Assembly: GCA_035627835.1 (NCBI GenBank)
Contig: DASPKX010000094.1
Span: 1-64,000 of the forward strand
DNA from: DASPKX01 sp035627835
GTDB taxonomy: Bacteria > Verrucomicrobiota > Verrucomicrobiia > Limisphaerales > SXQI01
Direction: 5' to 3'
Length of the DNA stretch: 64,000 nt
Under the pieces are notes generated by a model. The model was not told where the DNA came from, did not search any database, and saw nothing but the letters and a program-made list of their open reading frames with translations. Each line of letters opens with the position of its first letter. Position 1 is the stretch's first letter. Positions 62,232 to 64,000 of the stretch are shown piece after piece. A program made the translations under genes and the position numbers.

Positions 62232-64000
62232 ATGCCAGAACCGAAAGATCCCACCCCGCCAACGCCGCAAACGCCCTTGTTTGCCGCGAGTGAGAAGGTT
62301 GAGAAGATCAACGTGGCCGACGAGATCAAGAGTTCGTTTCTTGATTACTCGATGTCGGTCATCATCTCCCGCGCGCTCCCGGACGTGCGCGATGGGTTGA
62401 AGCCGTCCCAGCGGCGCATCTTGTATGCGATGCACGACCTGAGCCTCTTCCCCGGCCGGGCTCATCGTAAATGCGCCAAGATTTGCGGTGACACCAGCGG
62501 TAACTATCACCCTCACGGTGAAGCTGTTATTTATCCAACCCTCGTGCACATGGCCCAACCCTGGGCGATGCGCGAGCGTCTCATTGATGGCCAGGGAAAC
62601 TTCGGCTCGATCGAAGGCGATCCTCCAGCCGCCATGCGTTACACCGAGGCGCGGATGACGCACCTCGGCGCCGCGCTCATGGAGGACATGGACAAGGACA
62701 CCGTCGATTTCGTCCCGAACTACGACGAAACCCGCGAAGAGCCTGTCGTGTTCCCGGCAGCCTTCCCAAACCTCCTGGTCAACGGCGGCACCGGTATCGC
62801 CGTCGGCATGGCCACGAATATTCCGCCGCACAATCTGTCCGAAATCATCGACGGCATCTGCGCGCAAATCGACAACCCTAACATCACTGTTAAGGAGTTG
62901 ATGAAGCACGTGAAGGGGCCTGACTTCCCGACCGGCGCAATGATCTGCGGTCGCGACGGGATAAAGTCCTACTTCGAAACAGGCCGCGGCAGCGTTAAGG
63001 TGCGCGGTAAAGTTGGCGTGGAGCAGCTGAAAGGTGGTCGCGAGCAGATCATCATTAGCGAGATTCCGTACAACGTGAATCGCGCGACGCTCGTCGAGCG
63101 CATCGCTGAGCTGGTCAATGAGAAGGTCATTGGCGACATCACCGCCATTCGCGATGAATCCGACGAAAACACCCGTGTTGTCGTTGAGATCAAGCGCGAC
63201 GCCATCCCCAAGGTGGTGATCAACAATCTCTACAAGCACACCTCGCTGGAGACGAGCTTCAGCGTGAACATGCTCGGGATTGATCATGGCCGCCCGAAGA
63301 TCCTGAACCTCAAGGAGCTGATCAATTGCTACATCGAGCATCGCCGCGAAGTCATTTTGCGCCGCACTCGCTACGAGCTTCGCAAGGCTGAAGAGCGCGC
63401 TGAAATCCTGGAAGGTTATCTCATCGCATTGGCGAACATGGATGATTTCATCCGCATCATTCGCCAGTCCGCCAACCGCGAAGAAGCCCGCGTGAAGTTG
63501 ATGGCCTACGACTTCACTCGGAACACAGTCGAGAAGCTCGGCATCCTCATCCGCAGCGAAGCCCGCCTGACGAATGGCCGTTATTCTTTCAGCGAGGTTC
63601 AGACGAACGCAATTTTGGAACTGCGCCTTTACCAACTCACCGGCCTCGAGCGCGACAAGATCCGCGGCGAGTACACCGAGTTGCTCAAGCGCATCGAGGA
63701 CTTGATCGACATTCTCGCGAAGGAATCTCGCGTTCTCACCATCATCAAAAACGAACTCAAGGTCATCAAGGAGAAGCATGGCAATCCTCGCATGACGGAG
63801 ATCGTCGCGGACGAAGGCGAGATGGCCATCGAGGATCTGATCGCCAACGAAGGTGTCATCATCACCATCACCCACAATGGTTTGATCAAGCGCACAAACG
63901 TCAGCTCCTACCGCTCGCAACGGCGCGGCGGCAAAGGCGTGATCGGCATGGCTACACGCGAAGGCGCTGATGGTGAGAGCAGTGACTTTATCGAGCATCT
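62232..64000 (+). CDS. gyrA: DNA gyrase subunit A (5' part; continues past the window)
   Basis: The gene starts with ATG 62232 and is open to the end of the window (589 codons), so only the N-terminal domain and the first C-terminal blade are seen. The catalytic Tyr137 is in AMRYTEARMTHLG, and the breakage-reunion core is intact. The quinolone pocket reads HPHGEAVIYPTLVHMAQ, where the positions equal to E. coli Ser83 and Asp87 are Ala98 and Pro102. The start follows the gyrB stop by 27 nt, an operon. Confidence 0.98.
   Translation, partial: MPEPKDPTPPTPQTPLFAASEKVEKINVADEIKSSFLDYSMSVIISRALPDVRDGLKPSQRRILYAMHDLSLFPGRAHRKCAKICGDTSGNYHPHGEAVIYPTLVHMAQPWAMRERLIDGQGNFGSIEGDPPAAMRYTEARMTHLGAALMEDMDKDTVDFVPNYDETREEPVVFPAAFPNLLVNGGTGIAVGMATNIPPHNLSEIIDGICAQIDNPNITVKELMKHVKGPDFPTGAMICGRDGIKSYFETGRGSVKVRGKVGVEQLKGGREQIIISEIPYNVNRATLVERIAELVNEKVIGDITAIRDESDENTRVVVEIKRDAIPKVVINNLYKHTSLETSFSVNMLGIDHGRPKILNLKELINCYIEHRREVILRRTRYELRKAEERAEILEGYLIALANMDDFIRIIRQSANREEARVKLMAYDFTRNTVEKLGILIRSEARLTNGRYSFSEVQTNAILELRLYQLTGLERDKIRGEYTELLKRIEDLIDILAKESRVLTIIKNELKVIKEKHGNPRMTEIVADEGEMAIEDLIANEGVIITITHNGLIKRTNVSSYRSQRRGGKGVIGMATREGADGESSDFIEH

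Noticed and set aside
62223..63998. Long open minus-strand frame opposite gyrA
   Set aside because: It mirrors the gyrA codons and has no recognisable domain.

Overview
The window looks like a piece of a moderately GC-rich chromosome from the PVC group, most likely Verrucomicrobiota. The evidence is a combination of families: DUF1080 sugar-hydrolase-like proteins, a small PSCyt1-type cytochrome c, a CRTAC1/ASPIC-UnbV FG-GAP protein, a PQQ dehydrogenase with an inserted cytochrome c domain, a GxxExxY protein, and a GyrA whose quinolone region reads HPHGEAVIYP. Many genes lack a clear Shine-Dalgarno. No rRNA, tRNA, CRISPR array or classical insertion sequence was seen.

Layout. 0-8.1 kb: end of an ABC transporter locus (nitrate/taurine-type ATPase), dnaA with DnaA-box-like sites upstream, the nitrogen pair glnB-glnA, a lipoprotein, and an ECF sigma operon (secreted STN-like protein, sigma factor, membrane protein). 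8.2-21 kb: a PQQ dehydrogenase, a frameshifted secreted repeat protein, cysK, a moaD/hpt/dUTPase group, a 1010-residue secreted protein with five copies of a beta domain, and a porin. 21-31.3 kb: a HepT-MntA toxin-antitoxin pair, a three-gene operon of secreted proteins (terpene-cyclase-fold protein plus two tandem paralogues), a large multidomain GH9 glycosidase, and a DUF1080 protein. 31.5-43 kb: an aminotransferase, clpP-clpX, an SDR oxidoreductase, rpsO-pnp (PNPase with an unusually long Gly/Arg/Glu/His-rich tail), an alpha/beta hydrolase, a VTC-DUF4956 pair and a NarL-type response regulator. 43-52 kb: a B12-binding radical SAM protein, an FG-GAP protein, an epimerase, a MerR-TipAS regulator, an exo/endonuclease-phosphatase family protein and an amidase. 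52-55.5 kb: TCA genes citrate synthase-sucC-sucD. 55.5-57.1 kb: a small accessory patch with a GxxExxY gene framed by 42-nt inverted repeats, a cytochrome c and a PIN toxin-antitoxin pair. 57.2-64 kb: hisB, a second ECF sigma/anti-sigma operon, gyrB and the 5' part of gyrA.

How the parts work together: the housekeeping core (dnaA, gyrBA, clpPX, rpsO-pnp, glnBA, gltA-sucCD) is interspersed with secreted, polysaccharide- and surface-directed genes that suggest a free-living degrader of plant or detrital polymers (GH9, DUF1080, PQQ dehydrogenase, porin, FN3/LamG/InlB-like domains), controlled by at least two ECF systems, one NarL-type regulator and one MerR regulator.

Most notable observations: (i) a 518-bp unit bounded by near-perfect 42-nt inverted repeats carrying a GxxExxY gene that is broken by one extra base; (ii) a PIN toxin broken by one missing base while its antitoxin is intact; (iii) an 11-bp dyad that includes part of the start codon of the GH9 gene; (iv) clustered CCCCTA dyads upstream of a response regulator; (v) the PNPase tail; (vi) the secreted three-gene operon. 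Three single-base frame breaks in 64 kb could reflect real decay or sequence errors; reads would decide.
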